A DNA stretch of 64,000 nucleotides from Rhodothermales bacterium (GTDB lineage: Bacteria > Bacteroidota > Rhodothermia > Rhodothermales > JANQRZ01). The notes beneath the pieces were generated by a model that saw only the letters and a program-made list of their open reading frames with translations, ran no database searches and was not told the DNA's origin. The stretch covers positions 1 through 64,000 of the forward strand of contig JANQRZ010000014.1 of the NCBI GenBank assembly GCA_028284265.1, in the 5' to 3' direction. The position numbers were made by a program, and so were the translations under genes. Of this stretch, positions 1 through 7,874 are shown piece after piece; within the stretch, counting starts at the first letter, position 1; each line of letters begins with the position of its first letter.

Positions 1-147
1 GCACTGGTTGATCGAGTTGAGTCCTTCCTCGATCACGTTGCCGTCCACGTCGAACGACTGGTCGCCCGTGAAGGGGTCGCCGAGCGTCGCCGTGATCTGA
101 GCCACGCCACCGTACTCGGTAAGCTGGGGGGCTGTGTAAGTCTTCAT
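1..147 (-). CDS. Lasso-type RiPP precursor peptide, 3' end outside window
   Basis: The 49 visible residues begin MKTYTAPQLTEYGG and are still open at the window edge. Y4, P7, L9, G13 and T19 fit the lasso-peptide leader pattern YxxPxLxxxGxxxxxT, the segment bound by the RiPP recognition element of the B1 protein. If the leader follows the usual register, the core starts near T21-G23, and D29 would be the macrolactam acceptor (position 9 from T21, 7 from G23). The remaining core is long, acidic and Asn/Gly-rich with a Cys at 49, which is not typical of a classic lasso core, so a related RRE-guided RiPP class is possible. A GAGGT Shine-Dalgarno lies 7 nt before the ATG at 147. Maturation genes would lie to the left of the window. 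The leader match is seen directly; product class is inference. Confidence 0.6.
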   Translation of the reverse strand, partial: MKTYTAPQLTEYGGVAQITATLGDPFTGDQSFDVDGNVIEEGLNSINQC

Positions 148-154
148 GAGAGGT

Positions 155-190
155 ACCTCGTAAAGGATGGTTGTATGCGTACTACGAGGT
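155..190 (-). promoter_or_regulatory. Inverted repeat enclosing the RiPP precursor ribosome-binding site
   Basis: Perfect 8-bp arms ACCTCGTA (155-162) and TACGAGGT (183-190) are separated by 20 nt. In the minus-strand transcript the 3' arm contains the GAGGT Shine-Dalgarno of the RiPP precursor, so a hairpin would hide it. A 10-bp palindrome GAGGTACCTC (150-159) overlaps the same site. Between here and the rseP stop only a short hairpin at 316-331 (TCCGTC/GACGGA) stands out, which could end rseP transcription. Regulatory role is inference. Confidence 0.35.
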
Positions 191-363
191 CCCTCTTTGC
201 CAGAAGTCCACCCAATCGGGTAACGCCCGTATTGACCCCCCAAATTGTCGCAACGGCGTTACAAGTCCTCACCTCGGCGTTTGCCTACTCCCTGTTTTGC
301 CTGCCTTAGACGCTCTCCGTCTCACGACGGACCGCCTTCTTTCTCACACCAGGGCCACGCCAG

Positions 364-1785
364 CTAGAGTCGGGTGAAGTCGTTGAAGATCACGAACGCC
401 ATGAACGCCAGCAGCAACACGAAGCCGACCTGCTGCACCACGATGCGGACACGCATCGACGGCTCGCGCCGGGTGATGCCTTCATAGAGGAGGAACATCA
501 GGTGCCCACCGTCGAGCACAGGGATCGGGAGGATGTTGAAGACGGCGAGGGCAATCGACAGGTTGGCGACGATGAACCAGAACTGCTCCATCCCTGCATC
601 GGCTGCCTGCTTGGTCGCTTGGGCGATCATCACGGGGCCACCGACACTCTCACGCACGTCGTCCTTGCCGGTGAAAAGCCGACTGATGAGCCGACCGTAG
701 AGCGAGATCCAGTTCCACGTCTCGGCACTGCCCACCACCACAGCTTCGCCGAACCCGTAGCTCTTTTGCCGCACCCCAAAGACGTGCTGAAGCAAATCGC
801 CGTTCGGGGGATACACGCCGAGCACGAATCGCTCGGGGCCGTCGTCCTCGCCCGAGGTGCGGTTCGGCGTGAGCGTGGCTTCGTAGATCGCCTCGTCCGT
901 GCGCGACTCGACCGGGACGAGGTCGGCGTCTTCAGCGATCAGCGAGTCGGGGCGTGCCCACCGAACGACGACGGGCTGGCCTTCGGTGCGCTGAATCACA
1001 TCGGCCATCTGCTCCCAGAACCCGACCGGCTCCTCGCCGATGGCGAGAATGCGGTCGCCGCGCTGCAACCCCGCCTCAGCAGCAGGTCCTCCAGGAATAA
1101 CGTTGCCGATGAGCGAAGGCAAAGCGGTCACACCGAACTGACCCTTCGTCGCGTTGAGGCGCGAGGCAAAATCTTCGGGAGCCGTCACCGTCACCGACCC
1201 GCCATCGCGTTCGACGGTGAACGTGGCCCGCTCTGCCGAGAGCGCTTCGATGCCGCCTGTCGGGTCAAAGACTTCCACCGGCTCGCCGTTGACAGCCACA
1301 AGCCGGTCGCCCGTTCGCAGCCCGATGTCCGCTGCTAGCGATCCGTCTTGAACATAGATCGCCTCGACATTGTCTGCCGGGATGTAGGTCTCGCCATAGC
1401 CCCACTTGATCCCGATGAAGATGGCGAAGGCGAGGATGAGGTTGAAGACCACCCCAGCGATGATGACGATGATCCGCTGCCAGACCGGCTTGGCGCGGAA
1501 CTCCCACGGCTGTGGTTCCTTGTCCGCAAAGTCAGTGTCCATCGACTCGTCCACCATCCCAGCGATCTTGACGTAGCCGCCGAGCGGCACCGCCCCGATC
1601 CGGTATTCGGTCTCGCCGACCGTCTTGCTCACGATGCGCGGCGGGAAGCCGATGGAGAACTGGTCCACGCGCATCTTGAAAAGCTTGGCCGCGAGGAAGT
1701 GCCCTAGCTCGTGGATGAAGACGAGGATGCCGAGCGCGAGGCCGACCCAGAAGATGTACTGGAAAATGGTGACGACGAGGTCCAT
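364..1785 (-). CDS. rseP: RIP metalloprotease RseP (site-2 protease)
   Basis: 473 aa, the usual RseP length. Inner-membrane zinc protease that cleaves transmembrane segments such as anti-sigma factors. The HELGH zinc motif lies at residues 25-29 in the first membrane helix. Two PDZ-like regions fill the middle (around 130-200 and 215-290), and the C-terminal NILPIPVLDGGH stretch is the second conserved S2P motif (NxxPxPxLDG). Hydrophobic helices flank both motifs. It lies about 100 nt downstream of dxr on the same strand, a neighbourhood often seen for rseP and dxr in bacteria. The ATG at 1785 places the zinc motif at the expected distance from the N-terminus. Confidence 0.96.
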   Translation of the reverse strand: MDLVVTIFQYIFWVGLALGILVFIHELGHFLAAKLFKMRVDQFSIGFPPRIVSKTVGETEYRIGAVPLGGYVKIAGMVDESMDTDFADKEPQPWEFRAKPVWQRIIVIIAGVVFNLILAFAIFIGIKWGYGETYIPADNVEAIYVQDGSLAADIGLRTGDRLVAVNGEPVEVFDPTGGIEALSAERATFTVERDGGSVTVTAPEDFASRLNATKGQFGVTALPSLIGNVIPGGPAAEAGLQRGDRILAIGEEPVGFWEQMADVIQRTEGQPVVVRWARPDSLIAEDADLVPVESRTDEAIYEATLTPNRTSGEDDGPERFVLGVYPPNGDLLQHVFGVRQKSYGFGEAVVVGSAETWNWISLYGRLISRLFTGKDDVRESVGGPVMIAQATKQAADAGMEQFWFIVANLSIALAVFNILPIPVLDGGHLMFLLYEGITRREPSMRVRIVVQQVGFVLLLAFMAFVIFNDFTRL

Positions 1786-1889
1786 CAGGCAGACGGTTGG
1801 CGGTCAGAGATCAACGGCGGGCTACGGGAAATCCGTATCGGCGGATGCAGCAAGTAGCGGGAAACCCTAAAGTGGGCCGAAAGCTCCGG

Positions 1890-3122
1890 CTAGACCGTGA
1901 GGCTTCCGTGGAGTTCTCGCACACGGGCACGAGCCTCGCGGTCCACCGCTTCGAGCACGTCGAGCGAATCTGGCACCTCGGCACCGGTTCGTTCGAGGGC
2001 GGCTTCGACGAGACGCGGTATGTCGGTGAACCCGATCTTCTCGTCGAGAAAGAGCGCGACGGCGGCTTCATTGGCGGCATTCAGCACCGCCGGAGCCGTG
2101 CCCCCCGCGTCCAGCGCATCGAAGGCGAGGCGCAAACACGGAAACCGGTCGAGGTCCGGCTCCTCGAAGTCGAGCCGGGCGAGGTCAGCCCAGTCGATGC
2201 GAGGGTGCGGGGCGGGCCAGCGGTCAGGGAACGAGAGGGCGTACTGGATCGGCACGCGCATGTCGGGCACGCCGAGTTGCGCCTTCGCCGAGCCGTCTTT
2301 GAACGTGACGAGCGAATGGATGATCGACTGCGGGTGGACGAGCACCTCGATCTGCTCCGGGCCGAGGTCGAACATCCACCGCGCCTCGATCACCTCCAGC
2401 CCCTTGTTCATCATCGTCGCCGAGTCGATGGTGATCTTCGCGCCCATATCCCAGTTCGGGTGGTCGAGCGCCTCGGCTTTGGTAATCGCGCCGAAGGTTC
2501 CGGCGGGGCGCGTGCGGAAGGGGCCACCTGACGCTGTCAGCGTGATCTTCTCGACAGACTCCGGCGGCTCGCCGACGAGGCACTGGAACAGCGCCGAGTG
2601 CTCGCTATCGACCGGCAATACGGCCGTCTCATGCTTTGTCACCAGATCGTTTACCAGCGCCCCGGCCACGACGAGCGTCTCCTTGTTGGCGAGCGCGATC
2701 CGCTTCCCGGCGCGGATCGCCGCGAGCGTCGGCCTGAGTCCGGCGAACCCCACGACCGCCGAGACGACGGTGTCGGCCCCTGCCGCTGTCCCGACGGCTT
2801 CCATGCCTTCGTCCCCCACGAGCACGTCCACGCCGGTTCCGGCGAGGGCGTCGCGCAGCCCGGCAGCCCGCGTCTCGTCGCGGAGCGCTACGAACTGAGG
2901 CCGGAATGCCTTCGCCTGCTCGGCCAGCAGGTCGGCCTTGGTATGCGCCGAGAGGGCGATGACTCGGAACCGCTCGGGAAAGAGCCGGACGATCTCCAGC
3001 GTCTGTGTTCCGATAGAGCCGGTGGAGCCAAGAATCGAGAGGCCACACGGGCCGTCGGCATGAGAACGGGTAGGCGCGTCGAGACGAGGAAGCATGCGGT
3101 GGAGTTTTTTGTCCGTGGTCAC
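1890..3122 (-). CDS. dxr: 1-deoxy-D-xylulose 5-phosphate reductoisomerase
   Basis: 410 aa. Converts DXP to 2-C-methyl-D-erythritol 4-phosphate with NADPH, the committed step of the MEP isoprenoid pathway, in the cytoplasm. Visible signatures: NADPH-binding GSTGSIG at residues 32-38, LANKETLV, the metal/substrate motif PVDSEHSALFQC, SGGPFR, and HPNWDMGAKITIDSATMMNK. The 27 residues before the Rossmann strand are longer than usual; a second ATG at 3095 (MLPRLD) is a good alternative start. Same strand as rseP and probably co-transcribed. It is divergent from the TPR gene; the 3123-3224 gap carries a GACCATTGACCATT tandem repeat. Confidence 0.97.
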   Translation of the reverse strand: MTTDKKLHRMLPRLDAPTRSHADGPCGLSILGSTGSIGTQTLEIVRLFPERFRVIALSAHTKADLLAEQAKAFRPQFVALRDETRAAGLRDALAGTGVDVLVGDEGMEAVGTAAGADTVVSAVVGFAGLRPTLAAIRAGKRIALANKETLVVAGALVNDLVTKHETAVLPVDSEHSALFQCLVGEPPESVEKITLTASGGPFRTRPAGTFGAITKAEALDHPNWDMGAKITIDSATMMNKGLEVIEARWMFDLGPEQIEVLVHPQSIIHSLVTFKDGSAKAQLGVPDMRVPIQYALSFPDRWPAPHPRIDWADLARLDFEEPDLDRFPCLRLAFDALDAGGTAPAVLNAANEAAVALFLDEKIGFTDIPRLVEAALERTGAEVPDSLDVLEAVDREARARVRELHGSLTV

Positions 3123-3224
3123 TAGCTACCCGACGAATGACGAGGGACCATTGACCATTCAACAACAACCGCCGAAACTTACACGTTGAGGCCCCATACC
3201 ACAACGCCGCGCTCACGGCTCGCT

Positions 3225-5105
3225 ATGAACACCCGGTTTCTTCTCGCTCTACTCGCTGCCCTGATCTTGGCGGCTGCCCCTGCGACAGCCCAGCAGAACA
3301 ACGGCTGGACCATTCAGCGCGGAGGCGACGAAACGACGGGCAAGTTCCGGCTTGCCGATGCCTACCTCCGCGCCGGCCAGACCGACCGCGCCCTCGGGCT
3401 GCTCGAAGACCTCCTCGCCGACGACCCCGACTCCTTCCCGGTCTACGACAAACTGAAGGAAGCCTACGTCACGGCGAAGCGCTTCGACGATGCGCTCCGG
3501 CTCGTCGAAGAACGGATCGCTCGCACAGCGCGGACGCCGAACCTCCTTGCCGAATTGGGCCGCCTCCATTTCTTGGATGGCGATATGGAAGCCGCCAACG
3601 AAGCGTGGCAGAACGCCCTCGATGCCGCCCCCGACCGCGCCTCGACGTACCAACAGGTCTCAGCTGCCCAGATCACGGCGCGACTCTACGACGAGGCCGT
3701 GGCAACCCTCATCGCGGGCCGAGAGCGACTCAACGACGCCACCCGGTTCCGCGTCCGCCTCGCCGACCTCTACGGTCGGACGAACAAGCACGAGTTGGCC
3801 TTCGAGGAGTACGCCGCGCTCATCACCGATGACCCGCAGCGGCTCGACTTCGTGCAGTCGCGCATCGGACAAATGCTGGAGCAGGACGGGGCCGACGCCG
3901 CTTTCACTGCCGCGCTCGAACGGCTGATCCGACGCGAACCACTGGTCCTCCCCTACCGCGAACTCGCCGCGTGGCTCTATGCCGAGACCGGCGACTTCGG
4001 CTCCGCCCTCGACGCCGTCCGCGCCCTCGACCGGCTCCGCAGCGAAGAAGGCCAGAGCCTGTTCGCCTTCGCCGAGTCGGCCCTCAGCGCCGAGGCGTTC
4101 GACGAAGCCCTCGCCGCCTACCAGATCGTCCTCGACCGACACGCCGACGGACCGATGGCTCCGCTCGCACTCCTCAGCACCGCCCTCCTCCACGAGCGCC
4201 GCGCTGAGGTGAATGGCGAGCGCGCCTTCGACCCCGGCGGCAACCGGATTCCGGCAGCCGACTACGACGAATCGCTCGCCCGCTACGAGGCGTTTCTCCG
4301 CGGACACCCGACGCACCCGAACCAGCCCATTGCCCTACGTCGATTAGCCGGGTTGCAGAAAGACGTGTTCCGCGACTACGGGCAGGCCGAGGCGCTGCTC
4401 CGCGACATTCTCCTCCGCTACCCGAACGGCCCCATCGCTGCCCGCGCCCAACTCGACCTCGGCGAAGTCGCGATTCTACGCGATGACTTGGTAGCGGCAC
4501 GCACCGCGTTCACGAGTGTCGAAGAAGGCGAGCGAATTGGCGAGGCGGCGGAGTTGGCGCGGTTGGAGCTAGCTAGGCTCGCGTTTTACGAGGGCCAGTT
4601 CGAGACAGCGAAGCTGCGGACGCAGGCGATGAACCGCAACACGGCGACTGACGTGGCAAACGACGCCATCGAACTCAAGCTGCTCGTCTCCGAGAACACC
4701 GGCCCCGACTCGACGAACACGCCGCTCCGCACCTTCGCCCGCGCCCGCCTGCTTCAGCGGCAACAGCGCCCCGCCCTCGCCCTCGCCGCTGTGGACAGCC
4801 TCCTCGCCGACGCGCCCGGCCACAAGCTCTCCGACGAGGCCCACTTCCTCCGCGCCGAACTGCTCCGCGCCCTCGGTCGCACCGACGAGGCGCTCGCTGC
4901 GCTCGACGCCTTCCCCGGACAGTTCGCCGACAGCCACCTCGCCGACCGTGCCGTGTTCACCTTTGCCGAAATCCATGAGCGCGATCTCGCCGACCCGCAG
5001 GCCGCGGTGGCCGCGTACTCCGACCTCCTCGCCCGCTACCCCGGCTCGCTCCTCGCCCCCGAAGCCCGTGCCCGCATCCGCCGCCTTCGCGGCGACGGGG
5101 TTTAA
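3225..5105 (+). CDS. Secreted tetratricopeptide-repeat protein
   Basis: 626 aa. The ATG at 3225 is chosen because it directly precedes a clean Sec signal peptide (MNTRFLLALLAALILAAA, cleavage near PATAQQ). An upstream TTG at 3186 would bury it. The mature part is almost wholly helical and Ala/Leu/Asp-rich, with TPR-type units (A..Y....D...AL..) from about residue 45 to the end, including repeats with the spacing seen in periplasmic TPR scaffolds such as YbgF/BamD-like proteins. No enzyme domain is visible. It is probably a periplasmic protein-interaction scaffold. Ligand and partner cannot be read from the sequence. Confidence 0.75.
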   Translation: MNTRFLLALLAALILAAAPATAQQNNGWTIQRGGDETTGKFRLADAYLRAGQTDRALGLLEDLLADDPDSFPVYDKLKEAYVTAKRFDDALRLVEERIARTARTPNLLAELGRLHFLDGDMEAANEAWQNALDAAPDRASTYQQVSAAQITARLYDEAVATLIAGRERLNDATRFRVRLADLYGRTNKHELAFEEYAALITDDPQRLDFVQSRIGQMLEQDGADAAFTAALERLIRREPLVLPYRELAAWLYAETGDFGSALDAVRALDRLRSEEGQSLFAFAESALSAEAFDEALAAYQIVLDRHADGPMAPLALLSTALLHERRAEVNGERAFDPGGNRIPAADYDESLARYEAFLRGHPTHPNQPIALRRLAGLQKDVFRDYGQAEALLRDILLRYPNGPIAARAQLDLGEVAILRDDLVAARTAFTSVEEGERIGEAAELARLELARLAFYEGQFETAKLRTQAMNRNTATDVANDAIELKLLVSENTGPDSTNTPLRTFARARLLQRQQRPALALAAVDSLLADAPGHKLSDEAHFLRAELLRALGRTDEALAALDAFPGQFADSHLADRAVFTFAEIHERDLADPQAAVAAYSDLLARYPGSLLAPEARARIRRLRGDGV

Positions 5106-5114
5106 TTTGGGGTT

Positions 5115-5573
5115 ATGCCCGAAGAGACACCAAACACGAAACGGCGCTTGAGCGAGAAAGCCAACTTTGCTCTCTCGGCACTCTTTCTTGTTTTCTGCTT
5201 CGCTCTCCTTGGTTGGGTAATGGAGTGGTCACTGCCACAATTGCTCCAAGTCGCATTAAGTATCTACGCGTTTGTAGGAATTCAACTTCTGTCGTTCAAG
5301 CTATATGCTGTAATGCGCAGCGCGATTGTAACTGGTAGTCTAAGAAGCAGTCTTGCCTCACACCTATCCCGCCGATACCAAGCAGTTATCTGGACTTTAG
5401 TCGCCGTTAGCATTCCCATCGTTGCATTGACGACTCCTCCCTTCCTTGAATTCTTCCTTCTCAACTCAGCCAAAGTCGTCTTCCTCACATTTGCCCCCGT
5501 CGGGCTTGCGATAATCGTCGACCTCGCCGCTTTGGGATGGCGGGCCTTGCGACATAAGCAGAATAGCGCGTAA
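5115..5573 (+). CDS. Small four-helix membrane protein of unknown function
   Basis: 152 aa with a short charged N-terminus, about four hydrophobic segments (roughly 18-38, 42-62, 92-112, 118-142) and a basic C-terminus (WRALRHKQ). I do not recognise a family. Codon use is visibly less GC-rich than that of the genes on either side (many AT-ending codons), which suggests recent acquisition or relaxed constraint. It starts 9 nt after the TPR gene and could be read through from it. Function unknown. Confidence 0.55.
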   Translation: MPEETPNTKRRLSEKANFALSALFLVFCFALLGWVMEWSLPQLLQVALSIYAFVGIQLLSFKLYAVMRSAIVTGSLRSSLASHLSRRYQAVIWTLVAVSIPIVALTTPPFLEFFLLNSAKVVFLTFAPVGLAIIVDLAALGWRALRHKQNSA

Positions 5574-5601
5574 CCCTTGCTCCCGACTAACCTTCAAAAC
5601 A

Positions 5602-5671
5602 GTCATCCCCGCGAAGGCGGGGACCCAGAATCGTAGCCAGCCCGGTGGGCTCCCGCCTTCGCGGGAGTGAC
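5602..5671. repeat. GTCAT-ended inverted repeat (GCGAAGGCGGG type)
   Basis: Arms 5602-5625 and 5648-5671 are imperfect inverted copies starting GTCATCCCCGCGAAGG and GTCACTCCCGCGAAGG (the latter read from the other strand). Each arm is also a small hairpin (CCCCGC-GAAG-GCGGGG). The whole could fold as a long stem and may end transcription after the small membrane protein. The type of sequence is known as a dispersed intergenic repeat in many bacteria; I cannot count copies outside the window. Confidence 0.7.
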
Positions 5672-5698
5672 GAGTTGTAAACCTTCTGCCAGAACATT

Positions 5699-6952
5699 AT
5701 GCGTCTCGCTTGCCTTCTCCTCTTCCTCCTCACTCTACCTGCCTCCGCGCAGGACGTGCTCATCCCGATGGATGAGCGGCAGAGTGATCACCTCAAGGCC
5801 TACGGCGCGGTCTACTGGGCACTCGACCGGGGAATGAACGTCGAGTGGCTGCTGAACTACCGGGGCGGGTCGTTCCTCGCCAATGGCACCGAGGCACTCC
5901 AGCAAGAGCTTCGGATTCGCGGTGTGAGCTTCGAGTCGCTCGGCGGCGGGCAGTCGGCGCAGATCATCGCCGAGGTCGAGAGCGAGGGGTCGAACACAAG
6001 CGTGGTGCGGCTGGAGAAGGCCCCGAAGATCGCCGTCTACGCCCCCAAGCAGTCGCTCCCGTGGGACGACGCCGTGACGCTCGCCCTCACCTACGCCGAG
6101 GTGCCCTACGACCTGGTCTACGACGACGAGGTGCTCGACGATGAGTTGGAGGAGTACGACTGGCTGCACCTCCACCACGAGGATTTTACGGGGCAGTATG
6201 GCAAGTTCTTCGCAGCCTACCAGAACGCGGCGTGGTATCGCGAGCAGGTCCGCGAGGCCGAGGCCAGTGCCCGCGCCTACGGGTTCTCCAAAGTCAGCGA
6301 ACTCAAGCTCGCGGTCGCCGAGAAGATCCGGGGCTACGTCGCGGGCGGCGGGTTTCTCTTCGCGATGTGCTCCGGGACCGATACCTTCGACATCGCCCTC
6401 GCCGCCGCCGGACTCGACATCGTCCCGCAGCAACTCGACGGCGACACGTTCGATCCTGATGCACTCGACCGGCTCGACTATTCTCGGACGCTCGCTTTCC
6501 AGAACTTCCGCCCGAGCTTCAACGCGATGGAGTACGAGCACTCCGACATCGACGTGACCCCGCCGCCCCAGCTTCGCAACCCGGCGGTGGACTACTTCAC
6601 CCTGTTCGATTTCTCCGCCAAGTGGGACCCCGTCCCGACGATGCTCACGCAGAACCACGTCGCCACCGTCAAAGGCTTCATGGGGCAGACAACCAACTTC
6701 CGCAAAGGCCTCATTAAACCCGGCGTCGTCATCCTCGCCGAAGCACCGGGGCGCGATGAAGTGCGATACCTTTACGGCCCGCTCGGACAAGGCTTCTTCG
6801 CCTTCTACGGCGGCCACGACCCCGAGGACTACCAGCACTTCGTCGGCGACCCGCCGACCGACCTCGCCCTTCACAAGCACTCGCCGGGCTACCGACTCAT
6901 CTTGAATAACGTGCTTTTCCCGGCGGCCAAAAAGCAGAAACGTAAGACGTGA
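5699..6952 (+). CDS. Secreted GATase-like protein (often labelled asparagine synthetase B)
   Basis: 417 aa with a Sec signal peptide (MRLACLLLFLLTLPASA). The mature part begins with a conserved block (VLIPMDERQSDHLKAYG, then NYRGGSF) that I recall from Bacteroidota proteins annotated as asparagine synthetase B. The sequence has neither the glutaminase N-terminal Cys nor the ATP-pyrophosphatase motif of AsnB. Instead, blocks around YAPKQSLPWDDA, GGGFLFAMCSGTD and YGGHDPE resemble a class-I glutamine-amidotransferase or ThuA-like fold, with the Cys of MCSGT at the nucleophile-elbow position. A substrate cannot be assigned. The next gene overlaps its stop (GTGA), so the two are translationally coupled. 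Confidence 0.6.
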   Translation: MRLACLLLFLLTLPASAQDVLIPMDERQSDHLKAYGAVYWALDRGMNVEWLLNYRGGSFLANGTEALQQELRIRGVSFESLGGGQSAQIIAEVESEGSNTSVVRLEKAPKIAVYAPKQSLPWDDAVTLALTYAEVPYDLVYDDEVLDDELEEYDWLHLHHEDFTGQYGKFFAAYQNAAWYREQVREAEASARAYGFSKVSELKLAVAEKIRGYVAGGGFLFAMCSGTDTFDIALAAAGLDIVPQQLDGDTFDPDALDRLDYSRTLAFQNFRPSFNAMEYEHSDIDVTPPPQLRNPAVDYFTLFDFSAKWDPVPTMLTQNHVATVKGFMGQTTNFRKGLIKPGVVILAEAPGRDEVRYLYGPLGQGFFAFYGGHDPEDYQHFVGDPPTDLALHKHSPGYRLILNNVLFPAAKKQKRKT

Positions 6953-7389
6953 TCCGTCTCCTCTCCCTCGCCCTGCTCCTCGGATTCACGCCCCCGGCTA
7001 CCGCCCAGACCAGCGGCTTCGGCATCGGCGGGCAGGTCGGCGACCCGACAGGGGTGACGCTGCGCTTCGATGCGGGCGTGAGCAGCTTCGATCTCGCCGC
7101 AGGATGGGACCTCGACGGCAGCGATCGCCTCTTCGTGCAGGGACACCTCCTGCTGCGCGAGCGGCGCTTCCCCGGTGCTCCGACGGACCTCCGCTATTTC
7201 TACGGCCCCGGCGCTTTCCTCAGCATGGGCGACAATCAAGACACGGGCATCGGCTTTAGCTTCAACGCCGGAGTCGGGTACCACGCTGGACAGGTCGAGT
7301 TTTTCGGTCAGCTCACGCCGCGCCTCGCCCTCGCGCCGGACATCGACTTCGACCTCGGCGGCGCTATCGGCGTTCGATACTATCCGTGA
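6949..7389 (+). CDS. Small outer-membrane barrel-like protein
   Basis: 146 aa, starting at a GTG that overlaps the previous stop codon by 4 nt. A signal peptide (about 1-20, ending TATAQ-like) is followed by Gly/Phe-rich alternating strands ([36 protein letters not shown] at the end), a pattern typical of small beta-barrel or OmpA-like barrel domains. It ends in an aromatic strand (RYYP), as outer-membrane barrels often do. No specific family recognised. Coupling with the upstream secreted protein suggests a shared envelope role. Confidence 0.55.
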   Translation: MIRLLSLALLLGFTPPATAQTSGFGIGGQVGDPTGVTLRFDAGVSSFDLAAGWDLDGSDRLFVQGHLLLRERRFPGAPTDLRYFYGPGAFLSMGDNQDTGIGFSFNAGVGYHAGQVEFFGQLTPRLALAPDIDFDLGGAIGVRYYP

Positions 7390-7418
7390 CGTAGCTTTGC
7401 TGCCGACCGAGTCCGGCA

Positions 7419-7452
7419 ATCACCCAATCGCTCACTCACCCAATCACCCAAT
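7419..7452 (+). repeat. CACCCAAT tandem repeat running into a start codon
   Basis: CACCCAAT occurs at 7421-7428, 7437-7444 and 7445-7452. The last copy merges with the ATG (7451) of the B12-binding-domain gene. No Shine-Dalgarno is visible there. Other short tandem repeats sit at the same place before further genes in this window (21088, 43145 and the dxr leader). Confidence 0.55.
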
Positions 7453-7861
7453 GGAGTCCCGTCCAATTCGCGTACTCATGGCCAAGATCGGCCTCGACGG
7501 GCACGACCGGGGTGCGAAGGTAGTGGCCGCCGCGCTGCGCGATGCGGGGATGGAGGTGATCTACACCGGCCTCCGCAAGACACCGGAGCAGGTGGTAGCT
7601 GCCGCGCTGCAAGAGGATGTGGACGTGATCGGTGTGTCGATCCTGTCGGGCGCGCACGGGACGGTGTTCCGCAAGCTCCGCGATGGACTAGCCGCCGAAG
7701 GGATGGACGATGTTGTCGTGATCGGCGGCGGGGTGATCCCCGATGAGGATATTCCTGAGCTAGAGGCAATGGGCGTGGGCAAGGTCTTCACGCCGGGGAC
7801 GCCGCTGGCCGAGATCGTAGCGTACCTTCGAGAGACCGTTTCCGCTCTCGACCGCAGCTAG
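7451..7861 (+). CDS. Stand-alone cobalamin B12-binding domain (methylmalonyl-CoA mutase C-terminal type)
   Basis: 136 aa. The ATG at 7451 is chosen because family homology starts there ([18 protein letters not shown]). The cobalamin signature DGHDRG (DxHxxG), the SILSGAH strand and the GGGVIP loop are all present, as in the C-terminal domain of methylmalonyl-CoA mutase. It would bind adenosylcobalamin and complement a separate catalytic subunit in conversion of methylmalonyl-CoA to succinyl-CoA, or a related mutase. No catalytic subunit lies in the window. The product is closer to the separate small subunits of archaeal-type mutases than to a full-length MutB. Confidence 0.88.
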   Translation: MESRPIRVLMAKIGLDGHDRGAKVVAAALRDAGMEVIYTGLRKTPEQVVAAALQEDVDVIGVSILSGAHGTVFRKLRDGLAAEGMDDVVVIGGGVIPDEDIPELEAMGVGKVFTPGTPLAEIVAYLRETVSALDRS

Positions 7862-7874
7862 GTCTCCCCCACCC

